From F1-60-MAGs149 sp037133215 (lineage in GTDB: Bacteria > Actinomycetota > Thermoleophilia > Gaiellales > F1-60-MAGs149): DNA of 8,583 bases. The stretch is taken from positions 1 to 8,583 of the forward strand of contig JBAXOM010000089.1 of assembly GCA_037133215.1 (NCBI GenBank). The letters run 5' to 3'. The notes under the pieces were generated by a model, which made no database searches, was not told the DNA's origin, and worked only from the letters and a program-made list of their open reading frames with translations. The position numbers and the translations under genes are program-made. Below, one piece after another: positions 1-5,836 of the stretch (position 1 is the first letter of the stretch; every line of letters begins with the position of its first letter).

Positions 1-54
1 TCGCGTCGCAGGCGACATTTTGGGCCCGGGCCCAAAATGTCGCCTGCGACGCGA
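1..54. repeat. 54-bp perfect palindrome with nested hairpins in each arm
   Basis: Positions 1-27 are the exact reverse complement of 28-54, with no spacer. Each arm holds a smaller inverted repeat with a 2-base loop: GTCGC-AG-GCGAC at 5-16 and GTCGC-CT-GCGAC at 39-50. The central 22 bp (17-38) is a palindrome with a GC core flanked by four T then four A. The DNA could form one long hairpin or cruciform, or a cloverleaf-like form. On either strand the 3' side of the core is A-rich, not T-rich, so this is not a classical intrinsic terminator. It ends 38 bp before the GTG at 93. It may be a REP-like intergenic repeat, a protein-binding site, or a fold-back assembly artefact, because it starts exactly at the window edge. 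What lies to the left cannot be seen. Confidence 0.85.
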
Positions 55-81
55 TTATGGTCTCTGCACCGCAACGAACGT

Positions 82-85
82 AGGA
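82..85 (+). promoter_or_regulatory. Ribosome binding site for the 93-578 gene
   Basis: AGGA lies 7 bases upstream of the GTG at 93. It supports GTG as the start and argues against the overlapping ATG at 85, which is in another frame. Confidence 0.5.
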
Positions 86-92
86 TGAGAAC

Positions 93-578
93 GTGTCCGC
101 ATCTCGCTTTCCCGAACTCGTTGGTCGCTCGCTGCTCGGTCGTGAGGTTCGGTTGCCTGCAGGGCTGCCGGCCGAGCGTACGCTCGTCTTGTGCGCCTTC
201 AAACAGCACCAACAGGAACAGGTCGACCGTTGGATTGGGCGTGCTGTCTACGACCTCGCAATCCCTGGCTCGCCACTTGAGCTGCCGCCAGACGCCAAGC
301 GCGCCGTGATCGAGGTGCCGTGTCTTGGACGCAAGTGGCGGCCGATGCGGCGTCTGATCGACGGCGGCATGGCGAGCTCGATCGCACAGCCACCAATCCT
401 CGCGCGTACGATCACCGTCTACGGCGATGTGGGAGTGATTCTGCGGGCGCTCGGCGTCGATTCTGCGGCTGAGGTCCAGGCTCGAGTGGTGACGCGTTCC
501 GGCGAAGTCCTCGCGGCCGCCGAAGGCGAGCCGGTTGGGGCTGCCTGGGACACGATCGCGCGCGAGTTGCTCTCGTAG
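93..578 (+). CDS. Thioredoxin-fold, ATP10-like small protein
   Basis: A 161-residue soluble protein with a GTG start chosen from the AGGA 7 bases upstream. It has no signal peptide and no membrane segment. The N-terminus (residues 7-30) has the redoxin-type opening, a phrase like FPELVGRSLLGREVRLP. This is followed by a hydrophobic strand LVLCAFKQ (32-38) and a QxQVDRWI helix start. Later come IEVPCLGR (73-80), the IDGGMASSI stretch (89-97) and RTITVYGD (105-112). This order resembles bacterial proteins related to the ATP10 ATP-synthase assembly factor and to peroxiredoxin-like folds. There are only two cysteines, C34 and C77, and no CXXC, so thioredoxin-type disulfide exchange is unlikely. 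The role is unknown. It converges on the ROK gene with only 5 bases between stop codons, so it is probably unrelated to the sugar operon. The family assignment rests on pattern recall only. Confidence 0.55.
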   Translation: MSASRFPELVGRSLLGREVRLPAGLPAERTLVLCAFKQHQQEQVDRWIGRAVYDLAIPGSPLELPPDAKRAVIEVPCLGRKWRPMRRLIDGGMASSIAQPPILARTITVYGDVGVILRALGVDSAAEVQARVVTRSGEVLAAAEGEPVGAAWDTIARELLS

Positions 579-583
579 GAGCT

Positions 584-1381
584 CTAGATCGCGGCGAGCG
601 CTGCGCCGATGATGCCGACGTTTTCACCGAGCGCAGCAGACACGACGTGGGGAGCGTTCGTATAGGTCGGGTCGATCGAGGCTCCGACCGCAGCTTCGAC
701 GAGTCCGCGGTAGCGCTCGTTGAGGCCGAGGCCACCGCCCAGCACGATCAGGCCCGGATCGGTGGCGTGTACGACACGGGCGATCTCGAGTCCGAGCGCA
801 GACGCAGCGGTTTCGATCACGGCATCGTGGGCGGTATCGAGGAAGGCCAGTTCGGCTGTGCGAGTCCCGGCGGCGAGGGCAATCGCGGTACCACTCGACG
901 TGTCCTCAACGAGGGGTGCGCCGAGCAGGATCGCCCGTCCATCTGCGCCCGACCACGGGCGTCCCTCCAACACAAGAGTCGAGGAAATACCGGTGCCAAT
1001 GCTGACGTAGAGAAAGCTCGAATGTTCGCGACCGGCGCCGAGGCGCGCCTCGGCGAGTGCGGCGGCGTAGACGTCGGAGACGATGCGCACGCGTGGTAGT
1101 TCCTCGAAGGCGAGCGCGAGGTCGAGGTCGCGCCAATCCCAGTTGGCTGCACTCTGGATGGTGCCGTCTGCATCGACCATCTCGGGCACACCAATGCCGA
1201 TTGCCATCACGTCGCGTCCAAGCCCGCGTGCTAAGCCCACGACGTCACCGAGCACGGCAGCGCCACCGCGACTGCGGCGGGTGTCCATCAGGCGACGATC
1301 AGACACCTTGCCCGTATCGATGTTGACGCGGCCGCCCGCAAGTTTCGTACCACCCGCGTCGATGCCAATCGCGATGCTCAC
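584..1381 (-). CDS. Divergent ROK-family sugar kinase-like protein lacking the zinc motif
   Basis: A 265-residue cytoplasmic protein, the last gene of the leftward operon. Its GTG start overlaps the cupin stop by 4 bases (GTGA), and no clear Shine-Dalgarno is seen, so translational coupling is likely. ROK kinases phosphorylate hexoses or amino sugars with ATP. The ATP phosphate-binding loop DAGGTK is at 8-13 and the catalytic Asp is D103, in VSDVY where the family usually has an NDAN-type motif. The second phosphate loop, IGTGISS, is at 128-134, and LIVLGGG (211-217) is the adenosine-side motif. After GADG (145-148) the protein runs almost directly into VEDTSSGTAIA (158-168). The usual GExGH sugar-binding element and CxCGxxGC zinc site are missing altogether. 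That explains a length below the usual roughly 300 residues. It may be a kinase with altered substrate or a non-catalytic sugar sensor. ROK membership is fairly certain; activity is not. Confidence 0.8.
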   Translation of the reverse strand: MSIAIGIDAGGTKLAGGRVNIDTGKVSDRRLMDTRRSRGGAAVLGDVVGLARGLGRDVMAIGIGVPEMVDADGTIQSAANWDWRDLDLALAFEELPRVRIVSDVYAAALAEARLGAGREHSSFLYVSIGTGISSTLVLEGRPWSGADGRAILLGAPLVEDTSSGTAIALAAGTRTAELAFLDTAHDAVIETAASALGLEIARVVHATDPGLIVLGGGLGLNERYRGLVEAAVGASIDPTYTNAPHVVSAALGENVGIIGAALAAI

Positions 1382-2208
1382 GGCAGAAAGGTGGGAGCGA
1401 CACCGAAGACGAGACGACAGGTCTCGCTGCCGATGTTGCGGATGTCGTAGGTCGAGCCATGCGGCACGTACATCACGTCTTCTGGGCCAAGTTCGGCGAC
1501 GACCTCTCCGTCGCCGTGGCTAGCGCGGACGAATGTCTTGCCGGTCAGGGCAAAGAGGATCAGATCGCCACCGTGCGCGTGTTGCTGCGAGATGCCGCCG
1601 GGCGAGACCTCGATCCAGCCAGCCGTTAGGTGCTCAGCAGCGAGTTCGACACCGGTCAGGACGCCTGGCTCGTAGCGGAGCAGCGCCGAACGACCGTCGT
1701 GGACCGTGAAGGGGCTCGGCGAGACGGTCCCGGCGAGCGCCTCATCGTTTTGGCACTTCCAATCCTCACGCTCGAGGTACGGCCGGGTGCGGGCGTGTGC
1801 CCCACTGGTGCCGGCCGATGGTGGTGGTGCGAACAATTCGAGCACGCGCAGTGGCTGCCCACCGTGGGCATAGACGTGCTGCCAGGTGTTTGGTCCAAAC
1901 GAGGCGCCGTGGCCCGTTGGGACATGAACGACGTTGCCGTTCTCGGGGTCGATCAGGATCATCTCGCCCTCGAGCACGTGCAGGTATTCGTCGGCACCAA
2001 AGACGGTGCGAAACTCGGGCGAGTGACGGTACGAGCCCTCGGGGCCAACGCCAAAGACGAGGCAGTGGACCTTGTCGGTCGACGCGTAGATCCAGTCGTT
2101 GACCTCGCCGGCTTCTGCGTCGCCCCAGACGTGGCGCGTCACGCCGACGCGCGAGATCAACGTCGGGCGGTCAAAGGTGGGGCGGGGGGAGGGGCTGTAC
2201 TTGGTCAT
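1378..2208 (-). CDS. Two-domain cupin (bicupin) protein
   Basis: A 276-residue soluble protein with two cupin barrels. The N-terminal barrel (about 45-130) has H62, the acidic pair D73-E74 in DEYLHVLEGE, and H111 in the second motif (WQHVYAHG). The C-terminal barrel (about 190-276) has GGISQQHAHGGD (204-215), whose H210 and H212 could bind a metal, and YVPHGSTYDIRN (247-258) as its second motif. Bicupins include sugar isomerases, dioxygenases and binding proteins. The sugar context suggests an isomerase or epimerase acting on a sugar or sugar acid, but no single enzyme family is recognised. The ATG overlaps the stop of the upstream oxidoreductase gene by 4 bases (ATGA), and no strong ribosome site precedes it. 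It sits between the oxidoreductase and kinase genes of the operon. The fold is well supported; the reaction is unknown. Confidence 0.8.
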   Translation of the reverse strand: MTKYSPSPRPTFDRPTLISRVGVTRHVWGDAEAGEVNDWIYASTDKVHCLVFGVGPEGSYRHSPEFRTVFGADEYLHVLEGEMILIDPENGNVVHVPTGHGASFGPNTWQHVYAHGGQPLRVLELFAPPPSAGTSGAHARTRPYLEREDWKCQNDEALAGTVSPSPFTVHDGRSALLRYEPGVLTGVELAAEHLTAGWIEVSPGGISQQHAHGGDLILFALTGKTFVRASHGDGEVVAELGPEDVMYVPHGSTYDIRNIGSETCRLVFGVAPTFLP

Positions 2209-3305
2209 GCGCTGCCCGGATCATGGCGTGCTCGACGATCGCGCGCGACGTCGGGCCACGCCTCGTAGGAGACGGCGGGGAACGCACTCGCGATGTCGAC
2301 GGCTGTGCCGGTACGACCGGACTCCTGTGCGGCGAGCATGATCTCGAGCGCGTGATATCCGTGCTCAGGGCGGATCAATGGTTCGCGGTCGGTCTCGATC
2401 GCCTCGACGAGGTGGGCGAGACCAGCGGTCCAGCGCCACGAGGGCTTGGTCTCGGGGTGCACAGTCCAGGCACCGGTCGCGTTTTCCCAGACTTCGTAGC
2501 CGTCGGGGGCCCAGTCGTCGCCCATCATCTGCATCGTGCCCTCGAGGCCGTAGAGCTCGATTGCAGGCGTGCGGTATTTCTGGATCGTGAAGCCCGTCGT
2601 GACGACGGCGTAGCAGGCGTTGCCAAAGTCGATCAGGACGTGCGCGTTGTCATCGGCGGCAACGGCCATCGGCTCGCCCTCGACGACGCGTTCTGGGATC
2701 GCGGTGCCGACCATGCCCGTCACGCGCTTGGCCGAGCCGAGCAGGCCGCAGAGCGAGACGACGTTGTAGACGCCAAGATCAAACAGCGAACCGCCGCCCG
2801 ATTGGTAAAACCACTGGCCCCAGTCGGGACCAGACCAGCCGTAGAGCGCTCGCGCGAGTGTCGGACGACCAATGCGGCCGGCAGCAAGGTCGGCGTGGAT
2901 CGAGCGATAGGTGGGCGAGAGGATCACGTGTGGAGCCGGCACGAGGTGGCCGGGGGAGGTCTTGGCCGCTTCGACAAGACGCGCGGCTGTCACGAGGTCT
3001 GTCGCCATCGGCTTCTCGACCAGGACATGCTTGCCGGCTGCGAGCGCCTGCTCGGCGAGTCCACCATGAGCAGGCATCGAGGCGAGGATCAGGACGATCT
3101 CGACGTCTGGATGTCCGATCACGTCGTCAGGGCTCGCAAGATCGGCAGAGATCCCGTACTGAGCAGCCGCGAATGCGCGCTTCTCGGCCCCGTGGTCGTA
3201 GACGGCGTGGACCGTGACGTGCCCATCGCGGATCAGCGGCGCTAGCTCGGTGCGATACGGCCCCTCGAAGACGTTGCCGAGTCCAATGATGCCAATGCCG
3301 ATCAT
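2205..3305 (-). CDS. Gfo/Idh/MocA-family NAD(P)-dependent sugar oxidoreductase
   Basis: A 366-residue cytoplasmic dehydrogenase, close to the usual family length of 330-390. Members oxidise or reduce a sugar or inositol hydroxyl with NAD(P). The Rossmann domain (about 1-125) starts with the dinucleotide loop IGIIGLGN (4-11), and the conserved EKP (97-99) supplies the family's catalytic Lys, here K98. The C-terminal substrate domain has QSGGGSLFDLGVYN (168-181). Here D176 is kept, but the His usually seen in DxGxxxH-type or DxGxH-type motifs is Tyr (Y180), as in the glucose-fructose oxidoreductase and xylose dehydrogenase branches. The ATG is preceded by GGAGGA. The gene overlaps the SIS gene upstream and the cupin gene downstream by 4 bases each, so it is co-transcribed and coupled with both. 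The exact substrate cannot be read from sequence. Confidence 0.9.
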   Translation of the reverse strand: MIGIGIIGLGNVFEGPYRTELAPLIRDGHVTVHAVYDHGAEKRAFAAAQYGISADLASPDDVIGHPDVEIVLILASMPAHGGLAEQALAAGKHVLVEKPMATDLVTAARLVEAAKTSPGHLVPAPHVILSPTYRSIHADLAAGRIGRPTLARALYGWSGPDWGQWFYQSGGGSLFDLGVYNVVSLCGLLGSAKRVTGMVGTAIPERVVEGEPMAVAADDNAHVLIDFGNACYAVVTTGFTIQKYRTPAIELYGLEGTMQMMGDDWAPDGYEVWENATGAWTVHPETKPSWRWTAGLAHLVEAIETDREPLIRPEHGYHALEIMLAAQESGRTGTAVDIASAFPAVSYEAWPDVARDRRARHDPGSA

Positions 3306-4315
3306 GCGTCCTCCGTCGTTTCGTCACGCGCGGTGGCGTAGTAGGCGGCCGTCCACGTGGGGTCGTCAACGTCGTGCCCGGCGCGTTCGGCCAAGACAGC
3401 GACCGCCGCGCAGGTTGCAGGTAGGTGCAGCGCAAACGAGTAGCGACGATCGATACTGGTTGCGCCCGGAACGGTCAGCACCGTCGCGCCCGTCGCCGAG
3501 CAGATCCGCACGGCCTCGTCGAAGCCTGGATCGCCATTCGTCGCGAGCGCCAAGACGAGGTGCTGCGGGTTGAGGCCGTACATCACGCTCGTGGCGCCTT
3601 CTCGTGTCTCGGCGCCCTCGGCAGGAATCCGCGCGATCTCTTTGAGTAGCAACGCCGTCTCGAGCGCAGACGACCAAGCGGGTCCACCACCAAACGAGGC
3701 GGCGGCAACGGGGAGGGGCAGCGTGCCCAGCTGCTCATTAGCCCAGGCGGGTGCAGCAGCGATCGCGGCCTCAAGCGCAGCCGGTCCAGAGCGAGGGATC
3801 GTGTCGAGCTCGGCGATGCCGGTCACGCGGCTCCACAACATGAGGCCCAAGGCGAGCGCGCCAGCCAAGGCCTGCGTGTGGGTAATCGCGCGTTGGTGCA
3901 AGACGGTCTGCAGCACGACGGCGTCGGCAAGGCCGGCCAGTGTCGAGGAAGCATTGGCGGTCAGGGCGACGATCGGACGAGGTGCGCCCTGCTCAATCGC
4001 GTGAACGACGTCCTTAAATTCGCCCGACGACGAGATGGCCAGCAGTCGGTCGCCTTCGCGCCACTGAAAGCGCGGATCGGCCACAACACCAGCGGGTAGC
4101 GCGACGAGCTCGGGACCGGCACCGCTCTCAAGTGCGGCCAGCGCGAGGGCAAACGCCACGTAATAGGCGGCGCCATTGCCCGTCGCAATCACGCGCCGCA
4201 CGGAGGGATCACGCAAAATCGCGGCGGCCTCGTCAACACCAGAGGCCGCGTCGATCGTGCGTGTCAACGCCTCCGGCATCTCCAATACGTCGAGCCATAG
4301 TCCCGTCTTCTGCAT
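3302..4315 (-). CDS. SIS-domain protein related to the GlmS isomerase half
   Basis: A 337-residue protein with two SIS (sugar isomerase) domains, first gene of the leftward operon. SIS proteins bind phosphosugars; relatives isomerise or deaminate amino-sugar phosphates or act as deglycases. The first SIS domain has ATGNGAAYY (44-52) and the phosphate-binding SSSGEFKD (95-102). The second spans about 195-320 with KEIARIPAEGAETREG (225-240) and ends in GHDVDDP (313-319). In E. coli GlmS the corresponding stretch carries catalytic E488 and H504, with K603 near the C-terminus. E233 matches the Glu, but the ELKHG His is E239 here (ETREG) and no matching C-terminal Lys is seen. It is therefore not a standard GlmS; a deaminase, deglycase or other ketose/aldose-phosphate role is more likely. 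The ATG at 4315 keeps the N-terminal helix typical of the family. No clear ribosome site precedes it. Confidence 0.82.
   Translation of the reverse strand: MQKTGLWLDVLEMPEALTRTIDAASGVDEAAAILRDPSVRRVIATGNGAAYYVAFALALAALESGAGPELVALPAGVVADPRFQWREGDRLLAISSSGEFKDVVHAIEQGAPRPIVALTANASSTLAGLADAVVLQTVLHQRAITHTQALAGALALGLMLWSRVTGIAELDTIPRSGPAALEAAIAAAPAWANEQLGTLPLPVAAASFGGGPAWSSALETALLLKEIARIPAEGAETREGATSVMYGLNPQHLVLALATNGDPGFDEAVRICSATGATVLTVPGATSIDRRYSFALHLPATCAAVAVLAERAGHDVDDPTWTAAYYATARDETTEDA
3309..3314 (-). promoter_or_regulatory. Ribosome binding site for the oxidoreductase gene
   Basis: On the minus strand, GGAGGA ends 3 bases before the ATG at 3305 and lies inside the 3' end of the SIS gene. 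It is the only convincing Shine-Dalgarno in the leftward operon, which suggests the oxidoreductase is translated independently as well as by coupling. Confidence 0.6.
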
Positions 4316-4368
4316 ATCGGGAGCAGGCTACCAGAGCGCGGAAAGCAGACTCGGGCCAGCAAAACCCC

Positions 4369-4382
4369 CATCGGTACCGATG
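4369..4382. promoter_or_regulatory. 14-bp perfect palindrome, candidate operator of the divergent promoters
   Basis: CATCGGTACCGATG reads the same on both strands, in the 117-bp gap between the divergently transcribed SIS and binding-protein genes. It lies 5 bases upstream of the -10-like TATACT at 4388, in the -35/-10 spacer region. A bound repressor would block the rightward promoter and could also block the leftward one. Even-length palindromes of this size at sugar transporter genes are typical for LacI-type regulators, but no regulator gene is in the window, so the family is a guess. Confidence 0.5.
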
Positions 4383-4385
4383 CGC

Positions 4386-4391
4386 CCTATA
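4386..4391 (-). promoter_or_regulatory. Weak -10-like hexamer for the leftward operon
   Basis: On the minus strand this reads TATAGG. It would put the start of transcription near 4379, inside the palindrome, giving a leader of about 64 bases before the SIS ATG. No good -35 is visible 17-18 bases upstream. It overlaps the rightward -10, so the two promoters may exclude each other. The call is tentative. Confidence 0.25.
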
Positions 4392-4393
4392 CT
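4388..4393 (+). promoter_or_regulatory. -10 hexamer of the ABC transporter operon promoter
   Basis: TATACT differs by one base from the TATAAT consensus and stands out in GC-rich surroundings. Transcription would start near 4400, about 33 bases before the ATG. The expected -35 region (about 4365-4370) is C-rich and does not match TTGACA, so the promoter may be weak or need an activator. Confidence 0.45.
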
Positions 4394-4417
4394 TGCGCCA
4401 GTTGTGTGTCGTTCACC

Positions 4418-4425
4418 AGGGAGGG
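4418..4425 (+). promoter_or_regulatory. Strong ribosome binding site of the binding-protein gene
   Basis: AGGGAGGG lies 7 bases before the ATG at 4433 and is the strongest purine-rich site in the window. This fits the high expression usually needed for a solute-binding protein. Confidence 0.75.
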
Positions 4426-4432
4426 TGAGTAG

Positions 4433-5833
4433 ATGAGGAAATGGATTCTCGGCGCAGTGTTGGCACTTACGGCCGCACTGATCGCCGCATGTGGAGGTAC
4501 ACCGGGACAGGACACGAACGCGTCCTCGAGCTCGGCGAATACGGCTGCGGCCAGCACGGATGCCAGTGGCAACCCGTTCGCAGGCTACGGCGACATCACA
4601 CTCAACGTGTGGTCCGCAGACAACCAAGATCCGGGCCCGATGCCCGTCATCCAGGGTATTGCCAAGCAGTTTGAGGCGAAGTACCCGAACGTCAAGATCA
4701 ATCTGACCTTCAAGGGCTTTACCGACTACATCAAGGTGATCAAGCTGACGATGGCCAGCGACAATGCCCCCGACGTTGCCGAAGGCAACCAGGGTTGGCA
4801 GGTCGACGGTGCGCTCGTCAAGTCCAAGTTGATTGCACCTCTGACCGACCAGCTTGCAAACCAAGGTTGGCAGGATTGGTACACGCCTGACACGTTCCAG
4901 CAGTTCAATTGGGCCGATGATGGTTCGAAGTTCGGCAGCGGCACGACGTACGGCGTCGGCCAGTTCGGCCAGTCGACGGGCATCTTCTACAACAACAAGG
5001 TGCTCACGCAGTACGGCATCGATCCCGCCAGCCTGGCGACGTTCGATGATTTCCAGGCAGCACTGAAGACGCTGCGCGCCAAGATGCCGGCCGACCAGCC
5101 AGTCATCAACCTTGGTAACAAGGACGGCTACGAGATCGTGCACCTCTGGGGCATGTTGCAGGGCGCGTACGCAACCAACCCGCAGGCCATTCGCGACTGG
5201 GTCTTCCAGGCTGATGGCGCTACGTTCGACACCCCAGAGAACGTTCAGTCGCTGCAGGTCTTGCAGGATTGGGTCAACGCTGGCTACTTCGGCAAGGACT
5301 ACAACGCAGTCGGCGAGAACGACGCGGCTGTGGCCTTCTCGAAGGGCACCGGTGCGTTCTTCATGGGTGGCAACTGGCAGGCAGGCGTGGTCAAGGGTGG
5401 CCTTGGCGCCGATGCTGGCTTTATGAATGCGCCTCCTGGCCCGAGCGGTAAGCACATCGCCATCGGCGCGACGTCCTTGCCGTGGCACATCTCGTCGAAG
5501 ACCAAGTATCCCGATGTGGCTGCGGCCTTCATCGGCATGCTGATCAACGGTGAGGGCACCGCACAGCAGATGTACGACCAGGTTCAGATCCCGGCCGTGC
5601 AGTCCGCTCCTCAGCCCACCGGTGACGCGTACCTCGGTGCCGTTGCAACGGGTTGGCAGCAGTTGGTCAAGGACGGCGGCTTGACGCTGTTCCCCGACTG
5701 GGCCTCGCCATCGATGTTCGACACGATGGGTGCCGCCTTCCAGCAGCTCGCTGCCGGAAAGCAGACGCCAGATCAGGTTGCCAAGGCCCTCCAGGCCGAT
5801 TGGCAGAAGTTCCACGATCAGCTCGCTAAGTAA
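4433..5833 (+). CDS. ABC sugar transporter solute-binding lipoprotein (family 1)
   Basis: A 466-residue extracellular lipoprotein that captures a sugar or oligosaccharide and hands it to the membrane permeases. The N-terminus has positive residues R2 and K3, a hydrophobic stretch (5-16) and a lipobox LIAAC with the lipid-modified Cys at 20. A Ser/Ala/Asn-rich linker follows (about 26-46). The mature part begins with ITLNVWSADNQ (55-65), then GIAKQFEAKYPNVKI (about 75-89). It continues with SDNAPDVAEGN (109-119), the stretch typical of the maltose/multiple-sugar binding family, and ends in the usual C-terminal helix. Many aromatic residues (W and Y) are consistent with sugar stacking. The start is fixed by the strong AGGGAGGG site. 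It is the first gene of the rightward operon, 3 bases from the permease gene, and its substrate is not predictable from sequence. Confidence 0.93.
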   Translation: MRKWILGAVLALTAALIAACGGTPGQDTNASSSSANTAAASTDASGNPFAGYGDITLNVWSADNQDPGPMPVIQGIAKQFEAKYPNVKINLTFKGFTDYIKVIKLTMASDNAPDVAEGNQGWQVDGALVKSKLIAPLTDQLANQGWQDWYTPDTFQQFNWADDGSKFGSGTTYGVGQFGQSTGIFYNNKVLTQYGIDPASLATFDDFQAALKTLRAKMPADQPVINLGNKDGYEIVHLWGMLQGAYATNPQAIRDWVFQADGATFDTPENVQSLQVLQDWVNAGYFGKDYNAVGENDAAVAFSKGTGAFFMGGNWQAGVVKGGLGADAGFMNAPPGPSGKHIAIGATSLPWHISSKTKYPDVAAAFIGMLINGEGTAQQMYDQVQIPAVQSAPQPTGDAYLGAVATGWQQLVKDGGLTLFPDWASPSMFDTMGAAFQQLAAGKQTPDQVAKALQADWQKFHDQLAK

Positions 5834-5836
5834 GGG

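Noticed and set aside
1..54. Intrinsic terminator at the left palindrome
   Set aside because: T residues are on the 5' side of the core and A residues on the 3' side on both strands, so no U-tract would follow the hairpin.
1630..2268. Open frame of 212 codons on the plus strand opposite the cupin gene
   Set aside because: Antisense to a well-supported bicupin; no domain or ribosome site supports it.
2223..3245. Open frame of 340 codons on the plus strand opposite the Gfo/Idh/MocA gene
   Set aside because: It lies wholly antisense to a gene with intact family motifs; its composition is shadow-like and it has no recognisable motif.
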